From Actinomycetota bacterium (lineage in GTDB: Bacteria; Actinomycetota; Actinomycetes; Streptosporangiales; Streptosporangiaceae): 32,826 bases of DNA. This document shows, in pieces, positions 15,726-23,774 of the stretch. The DNA is taken from the NCBI GenBank assembly GCA_027314595.1, contig DAHVAN010000135.1, positions 1 to 32,826 of the forward strand. Reading direction: 5' to 3'. A program made the position numbers and the translations under genes. Every line of letters begins with the position of its first letter. Position 1 is the first letter of the stretch. The notes beneath the pieces were generated by a model. That model was not told the origin of the DNA, did not search any database, and was given only the letters and a program-made list of their open reading frames with translations.

Positions 15726-16705
15726 AGGCTCGCCCCCACGAGCCGGCGGGAGAGGGCGTTCGCCGACAGCACCAGGAACAGCCCGATAACCGACTCGAAC
15801 AGCCCGATCGCCGCGGCGTAGCTGAAGCTGCCAGAGACGATGCCGACCCGGTACAGGTACGTGGAGATGACGTCGGCCGTGGGGTACGTCAGCGGGTTGT
15901 AGATCAGCAGGATCTTCTCGAACCCGACCGACATGAACGTCCCGATGTTGAGGATCAGGACGACCATCATCGTGCCCCGGATGCCCGGCAGCGTCACGTG
16001 CCAGGTCTGCTTCCACCGATTGGCGCCGTCGATCGTGGCCGACTCGTACAACTGCCTGTCGACCGTGGTGAGCGCGGCCAGGTACAAGATCGTCCCCCAG
16101 CCGGTGGTCTGCCAGACCTCGGAGGAGACGTAGATGGAACGGAACCAGCCTGGGTCCTGGAGGAACGCGATCGGCGAGTGCCCGACCGCCCGCAGCGCCT
16201 CGTTCACCACGCCGGTGTCGAGGTCGAGACCCTGCAGGATGATCGCGGCGACCACGACGACGGACAGGAAGTGCGGCAGGTAGGAGATGGTCTGCACCAG
16301 CCGCTTGATCGGCCGGCTCCACAGCTCGTTCAGCAGCAGCGCCAGGATGATCGGCGCCGGGAACGTGAATACCAGCGTCAGGCCGCCGAGGATGAGCGTG
16401 TTGAAGAAGACCTGCCAGAACTCCGGATCGTGGATCACCAGGTCGAAGTAGTAGAAGCCGGCCCATTGGGTGCCGAAGATCGGGCCGCCGGGCTGGTACA
16501 GGCGGAACGCGATGACGTTCCCGGCCATCGGCAGGTACCGGAAGACGACGAAGAACAGCAGCGGCGCGATCGTCAGCGAGTACAGCTGCCAGTCCCGGCG
16601 CAGGACCGCGCGCCAGCCACGGCCCGGCGGGCGCTGCCGCCGCCCGGAGCCGATCCTGGCGCGCCGGGTCGCCGACGCCGACTCTGCGGCCTTGAGGGTC
16701 GTCAT
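15719..16705 (-). CDS. CUT1 ABC importer permease, LplB/MalF-type
   Basis: 328 residues. A basic N-terminal tail of about 35 residues precedes the first helix (LYSLTIAPLLFFVVFRYLP), and six helices are expected. The EAA loop reads YESATIDGANRWKQTWHVTL. The segment FYYFDLVIHDPEFWQVFFNT is characteristic of the LplB group. The ATG overlaps the GH3 stop (ATGA), with AGGGG six bases upstream inside the GH3 gene, showing translational coupling. It forms the channel heterodimer with the next gene product. Confidence 0.92.
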   Translation of the reverse strand: MTTLKAAESASATRRARIGSGRRQRPPGRGWRAVLRRDWQLYSLTIAPLLFFVVFRYLPMAGNVIAFRLYQPGGPIFGTQWAGFYYFDLVIHDPEFWQVFFNTLILGGLTLVFTFPAPIILALLLNELWSRPIKRLVQTISYLPHFLSVVVVAAIILQGLDLDTGVVNEALRAVGHSPIAFLQDPGWFRSIYVSSEVWQTTGWGTILYLAALTTVDRQLYESATIDGANRWKQTWHVTLPGIRGTMMVVLILNIGTFMSVGFEKILLIYNPLTYPTADVISTYLYRVGIVSGSFSYAAAIGLFESVIGLFLVLSANALSRRLVGASLW

Positions 16706-19137
16706 GGCCGCCCCTGCGGGTAGGCCTGCGGGGATGGCGCGGCGTCGACCCGGACCTCGGGCTGGAGCCGCCTGCCCGGTCCGACCTCGCGGATCGGGCC
16801 GGTCAGGCGCAGCCGCAGCGTGGCCGCGATGTCAGCGCTCGAGCGGCCGAACCGCAGTTCCACATCACCCGGCTCCACGACCCGCCGGCCGTCGACCCCG
16901 GTGAACGAGGTGAGGTCGGCGGGGATCGTGAAGGTGACGCGTGCCGCTTCGCCGGGATCGAGCGGCACGCGACGGTAGCCGATCAGGCGCACCACCGGCC
17001 GGGTTGTCTGCGCGACCGGATCGTGCAGGTAAAGCTGCACGACCTCGGTGCCTGGCCGCTGGCCCGTGTTGCGGACCGTGACGTGCACCGTCACCTCGCC
17101 GTCCACTGGCCAGGCGCCGGAAGCGCCGCAGCCGCCGGAGGCCGCCGTTTGCCCGTCGCATGCGAGGTCTCGCGGCTCGCCGGTGACACCCGCGGCGGTC
17201 CACTCGAATGTCGTGTAGCTCAGCCCGTGCCCGAAGGCGAACGCCGGGGTGGGATCCAGCGACGACACCTCCGTGCGGTGTCCCAGCTTCGGCGACAGGT
17301 ACGTGGCGGGCAGCCCGCCGGAGTGCCTGGGCACCGTCACGGGCAGCCGCCCCGACGGGTTGACGGCGCCGGTGAGCACCTCGGCCACCGCCTGGCCGCC
17401 TCGCTGGCCGGGCAGGAAAGCGTATACGATTCCCGCCGCGTCGTCGGCCGCCTCGCCCAGCGCGTAGGGACGGCCGGCCAGCGCCACGAGGACCGCCGGC
17501 GTGCCCGTGGCCAGCACCGCCCGGACAAGCTCGGCCTGGACGCCTGGCAGGCGCAGGTCGGCGGCGTCGCTGCCTTCTCCCGACGTTCCGGCGCCGAACA
17601 GTCCCGTCCGGTCGCCGACGGCGATCACGCACACGTCGCTGTCCGCGGCCGCCGCCACGGCCTCCGCGAAGCCGGACCGGTCATCGCCGGTGATGGCGCA
17701 GCCCGGTGCGTAGGAAAGACCGGGGATCAGCGCGCCGAGCGCCTGGCGGAGCGAGGGAACCTCGATCCCCAGCTCGCGGTCGGGATGATGGGCGCCCACG
17801 TGGGCGGGGAACGCGTAGCAGCCGAGCATCGCCATCAGGTCGTCGGCGACAGGTCCGACCAGGGACACCTTGCGCGCCGTGTCCAGCGGCAGGATCGCGC
17901 CCGCATTGCGGACGACCACCACCGCTTCCCTGGCCAGCCGCAGCGCGATGTGCTGGCTGGTCTGATCGTCGAAGGCAAGCCCGGCGATTCCGTCCGGCTC
18001 TGGCTGCCACGTCTCGTCGAGCAGGCCAAGGTCGGCCTTCTGCGTCAGCACCCGGGCGAGCGCCCGGTCCACGAGCGCCTCGTCGATCGCACCCGAGCGC
18101 ACCGCCTCGACCATCGTGTCGCCGAACGTCTCCACCGTCGGCAGTTCGACATCGACGCCGGCCCGCAGCGCGAGCCGCGCCGCGTCCGCCGGCCCCGCCG
18201 CCACGCCGTGCAGGGAGTAAAGGAAACGAATCGCGAAGTAGTCAGCGACGACCGTGCCGGCGAACCCCCACTCGTCGCGCAGGAGCCCGGTGAGCAGGCC
18301 CTCGTCGGCGGCCACCGGCACACCGTCGATCTCCGCGTAGGAGTGCATCACCGATCGCGCGCCGCCGAGCCGCAGCGCCATCTCGAATGGCGGCAGCACG
18401 ACGTCGGCCAGGTGCCGGCGGCCCATCTGGACCGGGGCGAGGTTGCGGCCGCCGCGGGAGGCCGAATACCCGGCGAAGTGCTTCAGCGTCGCGACGATGC
18501 TGGCGCCCTCGAGCCCGCGCACGTACGCCGTCCCCAGGGTCCCGACCAGGAACGGGTCCTCGCCCATCGTCTCCTCGGTGCGGCCCCACCGGTAGTCGAA
18601 GGTCACGTCGAGCACCGGGGCCAGGCCCTGATGCACGCCGGCCGCCCGCATGGACCGGCCGATCCGCCCCGCCATCTCCTCGACCAGTTCAGGGTCGAAA
18701 GCCGCGCCCCAGCTCAGCGGTGCCGGGTACGCGGTGGCCCGCCAGGTGGAAAACCCGGTCAGGCATTCCTCGTGGACCTGCGCGGGAATCCCGAACCGGC
18801 TGCTTGCCATGATCTGGGCCTGCGCCGCGGCCAGCGAGCGCGCACCGACGGCCGGATCGACCGGCGCGGTCCCGAACGGGCGGGCGATCTGTCCGAGCCC
18901 GTGCCTGATGACCGTGCTCCACGGCTTGCAGACCGCCGAGTCCGCCCGGTGCGGGACGACTCCCCCGCCCGACTCGTCGGCGCCGGCCCACACCCCGGCA
19001 AGCTGGGCCACCTTCTCTTCCAGCGTCATGAGCGGGATGAGCGCCGCGGCACGCTCCGCGGAGGACAGCCGGGTGTCCCGCCACCGCGGGCACTCGCCGG
19101 GCGCCGGGGAGACGCCCGCTTCTGGGTGACCCTCCAC
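16702..19137 (-). CDS. GH3 beta-glycosidase, probable intracellular beta-xylosidase/beta-glucosidase
   Basis: 811 residues from GTG 19137. The purine box GAGGGAG (19144-19150) directly touches the ATG at 19143, leaving no spacing, but stands six bases before the GTG, so the GTG is preferred. The enzyme has an N-terminal TIM barrel with LKHFAGYSASRGGRNLAP and the nucleophile Asp (near residue 299) in VVADYFAIRF, a second alpha/beta domain (AREAVVVVRNAGAILPLDTA to about 630), and a C-terminal fibronectin-III-like domain (TVRNTGQRPGTEVVQLYL). There is no signal peptide. Family GH3 removes terminal non-reducing beta-linked glucose or xylose; next to an aldouronate-type importer and GH67, xylosidase activity is the better guess. 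It is the first gene of the importer operon, with promoter and operator directly upstream. Confidence 0.92.
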   Translation of the reverse strand: MEGHPEAGVSPAPGECPRWRDTRLSSAERAAALIPLMTLEEKVAQLAGVWAGADESGGGVVPHRADSAVCKPWSTVIRHGLGQIARPFGTAPVDPAVGARSLAAAQAQIMASSRFGIPAQVHEECLTGFSTWRATAYPAPLSWGAAFDPELVEEMAGRIGRSMRAAGVHQGLAPVLDVTFDYRWGRTEETMGEDPFLVGTLGTAYVRGLEGASIVATLKHFAGYSASRGGRNLAPVQMGRRHLADVVLPPFEMALRLGGARSVMHSYAEIDGVPVAADEGLLTGLLRDEWGFAGTVVADYFAIRFLYSLHGVAAGPADAARLALRAGVDVELPTVETFGDTMVEAVRSGAIDEALVDRALARVLTQKADLGLLDETWQPEPDGIAGLAFDDQTSQHIALRLAREAVVVVRNAGAILPLDTARKVSLVGPVADDLMAMLGCYAFPAHVGAHHPDRELGIEVPSLRQALGALIPGLSYAPGCAITGDDRSGFAEAVAAAADSDVCVIAVGDRTGLFGAGTSGEGSDAADLRLPGVQAELVRAVLATGTPAVLVALAGRPYALGEAADDAAGIVYAFLPGQRGGQAVAEVLTGAVNPSGRLPVTVPRHSGGLPATYLSPKLGHRTEVSSLDPTPAFAFGHGLSYTTFEWTAAGVTGEPRDLACDGQTAASGGCGASGAWPVDGEVTVHVTVRNTGQRPGTEVVQLYLHDPVAQTTRPVVRLIGYRRVPLDPGEAARVTFTIPADLTSFTGVDGRRVVEPGDVELRFGRSSADIAATLRLRLTGPIREVGPGRRLQPEVRVDAAPSPQAYPQGRP

Positions 19138-19175
19138 TGCCATCTCCCTCGATGATGCGGCTCATGACAGTTTTA

Positions 19176-19191
19176 CCGAAAATTTCGGAAA
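19176..19191. promoter_or_regulatory. Probable LacI-family operator O1 (GH3 side)
   Basis: CCGAAAATTTCGG at 19176-19188 is a perfect 13-bp palindrome about a central A. It overlaps TTTCGGAAA (19183-19191), itself a palindrome and present again at 19328. The site is 22 bases downstream of the GH3 -10 box, a position where a bound repressor would block transcription. CGAAA-N-TTTCG sites are known for BxlR-type LacI regulators of Streptomyces xyloside genes; identity of the binder here is inference. Confidence 0.7.
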
Positions 19192-19212
19192 AGTTTGGTT
19201 TCGAGTGAAGCT

Positions 19213-19241
19213 AGCGTAAGTTGATCTTTGAGACAGGTCAA
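19213..19241 (-). promoter_or_regulatory. Promoter of the GH3-importer-GH42 operon
   Basis: On the minus strand TTGACC (19241-19236) and TACGCT (19218-19213) are separated by exactly 17 bases. This is a good SigA-type match for an actinomycete. The expected start lies near 19205, followed by operator O1 and the GH3 start. Confidence 0.7.
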
Positions 19242-19282
19242 GAGCATCGACTGCCTTTTCTTTGTCGTTTGTCCATCGAAAG

Positions 19283-19311
19283 TTACAGTTCTGGTGAGGA
19301 ACCGCTAAGGT
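19283..19311 (+). promoter_or_regulatory. Promoter of the lacI-family gene
   Basis: TTACAG (19283-19288) and TAAGGT (19306-19311) are separated by 17 bases. The expected start is near 19318, so operator O2 would be just inside the transcript, consistent with autoregulation. Confidence 0.55.
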
Positions 19312-19327
19312 GACACCAGACCTTAAT

Positions 19328-19336
19328 TTTCGGAAA
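19328..19336. promoter_or_regulatory. Probable LacI-family operator O2 (regulator side)
   Basis: TTTCGGAAA, identical to the core at 19183-19191, lies about 15 bases after the lacI -10 box and 29 bases before the ATG. The two operators are 145 bases apart centre to centre. Confidence 0.6.
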
Positions 19337-19365
19337 TATGTGACCTCTAAAGCGAGAAGAAGAAG

Positions 19366-20496
19366 ATGACAGCTGCCGACGCCGCCACCCGCCCTCGCCC
19401 CGCGACGATCGCGACCATCGCCGCCGAGGTCGGGGTGTCGATCGCAACGGTCTCCAAGGTGCTCAACGGCCGCGGCGATGTCGCGCCGGAAACCCGGACC
19501 CGCGTCGAGGCCAGCCTCGAGCGGCATCGCTACCGCCGGCGCACCAAGCGCAAGCCTGTCGTCGCCGGCACGATCGAACTGGTCTTCCATACGCTCGGCT
19601 CCAGCTGGGCGATGGAGATCATCCGCGGCGTGGAGGCCGTCACGGGCCCCGGCAAGGTCGCCATCGTGCTCTCCCAGCTCGAGGGCAACTATCGCCCTCC
19701 GGACGACTGGCTGGAGGGCGTCCTCAGCCGCCGGCCGCTCGGCGTGCTGCTGGTCATGTGCAACCCGACCCGGTCCCAGCAGAGCCAGCTTCGCCGCGAG
19801 CACATCCCTTTCGTGGTCGTGGACACCGACAGCGCGACCACCGCGTCGGTCCCCACGGTTGGCTCGAACAACTGGAACGGCGGGCTGCTCGCCGCCCGGC
19901 ACCTGCTCGAGCTCGGCCACCGCCGGATGGCGGTCATCTGCGGCCCGCAGAACGTGGTGTCCAGCCAGGCCAGGCTGGCGGGCTTCCGGTTCGGGCATGA
20001 CGAAGCCGGCCTGGAGATCGACCCCGGCCTGATCAGGTACGGGAACTTCTACCTCGCCGCCGGGTACGAGCACGGCCTGGACCTGCTCGACCGCGCCGGC
20101 CGCCCGACCGCCATCTTCGCCGGATCGGACATGCAGGCGATGGGCGTGCTGCGGGCCGCGCGACGGCTCGGCCTCGAGGTACCGGCGCAGCTTTCTGTGG
20201 TCGGGTACGACAACCTCCCGGTGGCCGCGTGGACCGACCCGGCGCTGACCACGGTCAACCAGCCGCTGGGGGACATGGCAGGCACCGCGACCAGGATGCT
20301 GCTCGAACTGGCCCGCGGAATCGTCCCGGCCACCACCAGGATCGACCTGGTCACCGAGCTAGTGGTACGGGAGAGCACCGCGCCCCTTGACGGCTCGGCG
20401 TACCGGAGAGACCGGCGCGCAGGTCTCCCAGAAGATGGCGTCCCCGAAGACGCCGGCTCAGAAGATCTTCCGGCCCAGCTCGTCGCCGATGCCTGA
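19366..20496 (+). CDS. LacI-family transcriptional regulator
   Basis: 376 residues. The N-terminal helix-turn-helix with hinge helix covers about residues 14-60 (TIATIAAEVGVSIATVSKVL). The periplasmic-binding-protein-like effector domain follows (about 66-340), with typical elements RRMAVICGP, ATIFAGSDMQAMGVL-like IFAGSDMQAMG and LSVVGYDNLPVA. It reads away from the GH3-importer operon and shares the promoter region with it, so it should repress that operon and itself until an imported oligosaccharide or its product binds. The C terminus is odd: an acidic tail (EDGVPEDAGSEDLPAQLVADA region, near residues 355-376) runs 39 bases into the 3' end of the convergent GH67 gene, so those residues come from reading GH67 antisense. 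The ribosome site is only a weak AG-rich run. Confidence 0.93.
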   Translation: MTAADAATRPRPATIATIAAEVGVSIATVSKVLNGRGDVAPETRTRVEASLERHRYRRRTKRKPVVAGTIELVFHTLGSSWAMEIIRGVEAVTGPGKVAIVLSQLEGNYRPPDDWLEGVLSRRPLGVLLVMCNPTRSQQSQLRREHIPFVVVDTDSATTASVPTVGSNNWNGGLLAARHLLELGHRRMAVICGPQNVVSSQARLAGFRFGHDEAGLEIDPGLIRYGNFYLAAGYEHGLDLLDRAGRPTAIFAGSDMQAMGVLRAARRLGLEVPAQLSVVGYDNLPVAAWTDPALTTVNQPLGDMAGTATRMLLELARGIVPATTRIDLVTELVVRESTAPLDGSAYRRDRRAGLPEDGVPEDAGSEDLPAQLVADA

Positions 20497-22536
20497 CTTG
20501 CGGAAGAAGTAGCTGTTCACGACGTCGCGCCACTCCTTCGCGTTGGCTACCTGCAGCTCGAGCCGGGACCGCACCTGCTCGAAACGCACCGGGTCGAGGT
20601 GTCCCGCCAGCGACAGCCAGTCCCGGAGCATCCGCCGCGCGTCCTCGGCACCGTCGAAATGGGAGTCGTAGATGTGCTGGATCACCGTCTTGCCCGACTT
20701 CAGGCGGTGCCGGTACGGCACGTGGTGAAAGAACAGGAGCAGTTCGTCGGGGCAGCTGCCGATATCCTCGTACATCCGCGCCTGGCCTGGCTCGTACTGC
20801 GCGGTGAACCCCGTCCCCGTCGCCGCCGTGCGGTCCACCCCAATGCCCTCCCGGTCGGCGAAATGGTAGGTGCCCCAGCGCGAGTACTCGTAGCCGTCGA
20901 CGCTGGGACCGTAGTGCGTGCCCGGGGTGACCATCCAGCCCACGCCGAGCGGGGCGGTGTAGCTCTCGTAGACACGCCAGGAGTCGAGCAGCATCCGGGT
21001 CACGGTGGACGCGACCGGTTCGGCCGCCCCGAACGTCGCGGTCACCCATTCGGCCGCCACGGTGCCCGGGTCGATCCCCGGATCCCAGGCCAGCCGGCCG
21101 AACGCGTAGAGGTTGGCCTGCGCCAGCACGTGGCCCGTCCAGGAGGGGTCGTCCCCGACGTTGACGACGCCGGTCACCCCGCCGTTGGGCCGCCCGGTCT
21201 TGTGCCCGCTGACGACATGGGCCAGCGTCGTGACGTCGCCGTCCACGACCGCCCGCCCGTTCATCACCTCGTGCCACTGCGGATGCAGGAAGCACAGGTC
21301 CTTCTGCTGGCCCGTGTACTCCTGGGTGATCTGCACCTCGATGGCGGCGCTGGTCAGGCGCAGCGCCGTCAGCAGCGGCGACGGCGGCTCCCGTACCTGG
21401 AAATCCATCGGGCCGAGCTTGGCCTGCACGATCACGTTCTCGCCGAAGGCGCCGTCGAGCGGCATGAAGGTGTCATAGCAGGCACGGGCCCGGTCCGTTG
21501 ACCGGTCCCGCCAGTCCTGCCAGCAGTCGTACACGAAGGCCCGCCACAGCACGACTCCGCCGAACGGGCGGAGCGCGTCCGCGATGACGTTGGCGCCGTC
21601 GGCCTGGCTGCGCCCGTACACCGAGGGACCCGGCCGCGACTCGCTGTCCGCCTTCACCTGAAAGCCCCCCAGGTCGGGTATGTGCGCGTACACCTGCCCC
21701 GCCTGAGATCGCCACCAGTCGCGGACCTGCGGGTCGAGCGGGTCCGCGGCGCGTATTCCGGACAGGATCATGGGCGAGTCGAAGCTGACGCTGAGGAACA
21801 GCCGGATGCCGTGGTCGCGGAAGATCCCGGCGAGCCGGGCCAGCCGGGGCAGGTGCGCCGCGGTGAGCAGCCGCGCGGCTTCGGCGGTGACGTTGACGTT
21901 GTTCACGCACACGGCGTTCACCCCGACCGAGGCGAGCAGCCGCGCGTAGTCCCTGACGCGGTGCAGGTCCTGAGTCACCTGGCCGTCCTTGAAGAAGATG
22001 GACGCCCCGGCGTAGCCGCGCTCGATGGTCCCGTCCAGGTTGTCCCAGTGGCTGACCATCCGGAGCCGGCTGGCGGTGCCGTCGGCCACGTGCAGGCCGG
22101 CTGGAGCCTGGCCAGCCTGCAGGCGGCGCAGGAAGGCGAAGACGGCGTGCAGGCAGCCGGCCTCGGTGTTGCTCGTGAGCACGACCTGCCCCGGCCGCGC
22201 CAGCGCGGTCATCACGATGACCTCGTCCTCGCCGTCCGCGGGGCCGCGGGTCCTGGTCATCGTCGTCAGCGCATGCGCACCGGCGGCGGACCGCGGCGCG
22301 GCGATGAGGACGAGCGGTCCGGCCGTCTGCTCGGGTACCACGGCGGGCACGCGGCCCGTCAGCGCCGACAGGCCGCGGACGAGCTCGGCAAGGGCGGTGC
22401 GCAGCACGGCCGAGGCGCCGCTGACCGCCACGCGGGACAGGACGTCCCCGCTGCCTGCCACGACGGCTTCCGGCCCGGCCCGCCGGTAGCCGAGCCAGCA
22501 GTCGTACATGGTGACGTCGCCGCTGCCTGCGGTCAT
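20458..22536 (-). CDS. aguA: GH67 alpha-glucuronidase
   Basis: 692 residues from ATG with GAAAGGA six bases upstream. It matches GH67 along its length: N-terminal beta domain (YDCWLGYRRA), TIM barrel with RMVSHWDNLDGTIERGYAG and GGFQVKADSES, whose Glu299 lies in a conserved acidic segment. MPLDG (Asp361) and FQVREP (Glu383) hold further conserved acids. The C-terminal helical domain follows (YEYSRWGTYHFADREGIGVD, FFHHVPYRHRLKSGKTVIQH). GH67 enzymes release glucuronic or 4-O-methylglucuronic acid from the non-reducing end xylose of short xylo-oligosaccharides and do not attack polymer. There is no signal peptide, so it acts on imported aldouronates. It is the last gene of the uronate operon, 11 bases after the esterase, and its 3' end overlaps the convergent lacI-family gene by 39 bases. 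Confidence 0.94.
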   Translation of the reverse strand: MTAGSGDVTMYDCWLGYRRAGPEAVVAGSGDVLSRVAVSGASAVLRTALAELVRGLSALTGRVPAVVPEQTAGPLVLIAAPRSAAGAHALTTMTRTRGPADGEDEVIVMTALARPGQVVLTSNTEAGCLHAVFAFLRRLQAGQAPAGLHVADGTASRLRMVSHWDNLDGTIERGYAGASIFFKDGQVTQDLHRVRDYARLLASVGVNAVCVNNVNVTAEAARLLTAAHLPRLARLAGIFRDHGIRLFLSVSFDSPMILSGIRAADPLDPQVRDWWRSQAGQVYAHIPDLGGFQVKADSESRPGPSVYGRSQADGANVIADALRPFGGVVLWRAFVYDCWQDWRDRSTDRARACYDTFMPLDGAFGENVIVQAKLGPMDFQVREPPSPLLTALRLTSAAIEVQITQEYTGQQKDLCFLHPQWHEVMNGRAVVDGDVTTLAHVVSGHKTGRPNGGVTGVVNVGDDPSWTGHVLAQANLYAFGRLAWDPGIDPGTVAAEWVTATFGAAEPVASTVTRMLLDSWRVYESYTAPLGVGWMVTPGTHYGPSVDGYEYSRWGTYHFADREGIGVDRTAATGTGFTAQYEPGQARMYEDIGSCPDELLLFFHHVPYRHRLKSGKTVIQHIYDSHFDGAEDARRMLRDWLSLAGHLDPVRFEQVRSRLELQVANAKEWRDVVNSYFFRKSGIGDELGRKIF

Positions 22537-22547
22537 CGCGGATCCTT

Positions 22548-23774
22548 TCAGCCAGCCCTGAACAAGCTGGCGGGAACGGCGCTGGCGAGCGCCTGGTAGC
22601 CGGCGGGGTTGAGATGCAGGTGGTCCCCATCGTCGAGCGACGACCTGACCCGCCGTGGGCGCAGCGGATCGCGCACCGCGAGGTCGGAATCGATCACGGC
22701 GTCGAACCGGCGGCTGGCGCGGATCCACTCGTTGACGGCCTGCCGGGCAGCCTCGCGATGTCCGCGCGGGTCGTCGTAGGCCTCGCTGTCCCCGAAGGGT
22801 GTCAGCGTCGCGCCGTAGACACGCAGGTCCAGCGCGTGGGCCCGGACGACGATCTGCTCATATGCCGTGATCAGGTCGGCCGTGACCTGTCTTTGCGCGG
22901 TGCCGGCGGCGGGCGCCGTGCCGATGTCGTTCACTCCCGCCAGCAGGACCAGCCACCGGGCGCCGCTGACCGCGAGCACGTCGCGGTCCAGCCGGGCAAG
23001 GACGCCGGGGCCGACGCCGTCCCGCAGCACCGAGTTCCCGCCTATGCCCTGGTTCACGATCGCGATCCTGCCGGTATCCCCGCGGGACCGCAGCCGCGCG
23101 AAAAGCTGGTCTGGCCAGCGGTCGTTCCCGTTTGTCGTGGAACCCCGGCCGTCGGTCAGCGAGTCGCCGAGCATCACGGCCGCGCCGGCGGCCCCCGACC
23201 ACACCTCGATGCCGCTGAGGAAGTACCAGTGGTCGACGGCGACCGCCCCGGCCAGGTCCTCGTCGTCGACGTGGTTCCCGGCCAGCAGGTGCGTGGTCGT
23301 CCTGGATCCGGGGTGCGACGTGATGCCGCCGCGGGCCTGCTGCCCGGCAGCGAGGTGGGCCGTCACCGTGACGCTGGCGCCTGCCGTCAGCGGGAAGTCC
23401 AGCGGATCAGAGACCATCTGCGCGCCGGCCGGTATGACCGCGGCGACCCGGCCGCCGAACGTCACCGTCCGCGACGTGCCTGCCGCGATCGACCTCGCCC
23501 CCGCCCGCCCGTCGCCAGGCAGCGCTACGCAGGCCCTGGCAAGGGCCAGTTCAGTGGCGCCGTAGGCGTTGGAAAAGCGCAGCCGGATCCGCCGGCCGCC
23601 CGCCGACACCCGGGCCGTCTGGCGCAGCGTGCTGTCGGGGAGCACGGCGCCGTCGCGCGTGAACGGCGGCGGCGGCAGGTCGGCCGGCTCGCATCGCTGC
23701 GGCGCCGCTGTCCAGCTTGCGATCCAGTGCATTGGCACCGAACGGCGCGCGGCGCGTCTGGGTCCGCCGTTCAC
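22548..23774 (-). CDS. SGNH/GDSL-family esterase
   Basis: 408 residues if started at GTG 23774, whose GTGA overlaps the uxuB stop; ATG 23732 (MHWIASWTAAPQ) is the start favoured by family alignment. A beta-rich N-terminal domain precedes an SGNH hydrolase domain with all blocks: GDSLTDG (nucleophile Ser), GIGGNS, GVNDIG and DGDHLHLN (Asp-x-x-His). SGNH enzymes of this layout remove acyl groups from sugars or lipids. There is no signal peptide, so the substrate is probably cytoplasmic. Placement between hexuronate enzymes and GH67 suggests deacetylation of imported acetylated glucurono-xylo-oligosaccharides before GH67 or GH3 can act; that is inference. It could instead hydrolyse another ester of the uronic acid. 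Confidence 0.88.
   Translation of the reverse strand: MNGGPRRAARRSVPMHWIASWTAAPQRCEPADLPPPPFTRDGAVLPDSTLRQTARVSAGGRRIRLRFSNAYGATELALARACVALPGDGRAGARSIAAGTSRTVTFGGRVAAVIPAGAQMVSDPLDFPLTAGASVTVTAHLAAGQQARGGITSHPGSRTTTHLLAGNHVDDEDLAGAVAVDHWYFLSGIEVWSGAAGAAVMLGDSLTDGRGSTTNGNDRWPDQLFARLRSRGDTGRIAIVNQGIGGNSVLRDGVGPGVLARLDRDVLAVSGARWLVLLAGVNDIGTAPAAGTAQRQVTADLITAYEQIVVRAHALDLRVYGATLTPFGDSEAYDDPRGHREAARQAVNEWIRASRRFDAVIDSDLAVRDPLRPRRVRSSLDDGDHLHLNPAGYQALASAVPASLFRAG

Noticed and set aside
17023-19155. 710-codon plus-strand open frame opposite GH3
   Set aside because: The opposite strand has full GH3 domain structure with catalytic Asp; the antisense frame has low-complexity composition.
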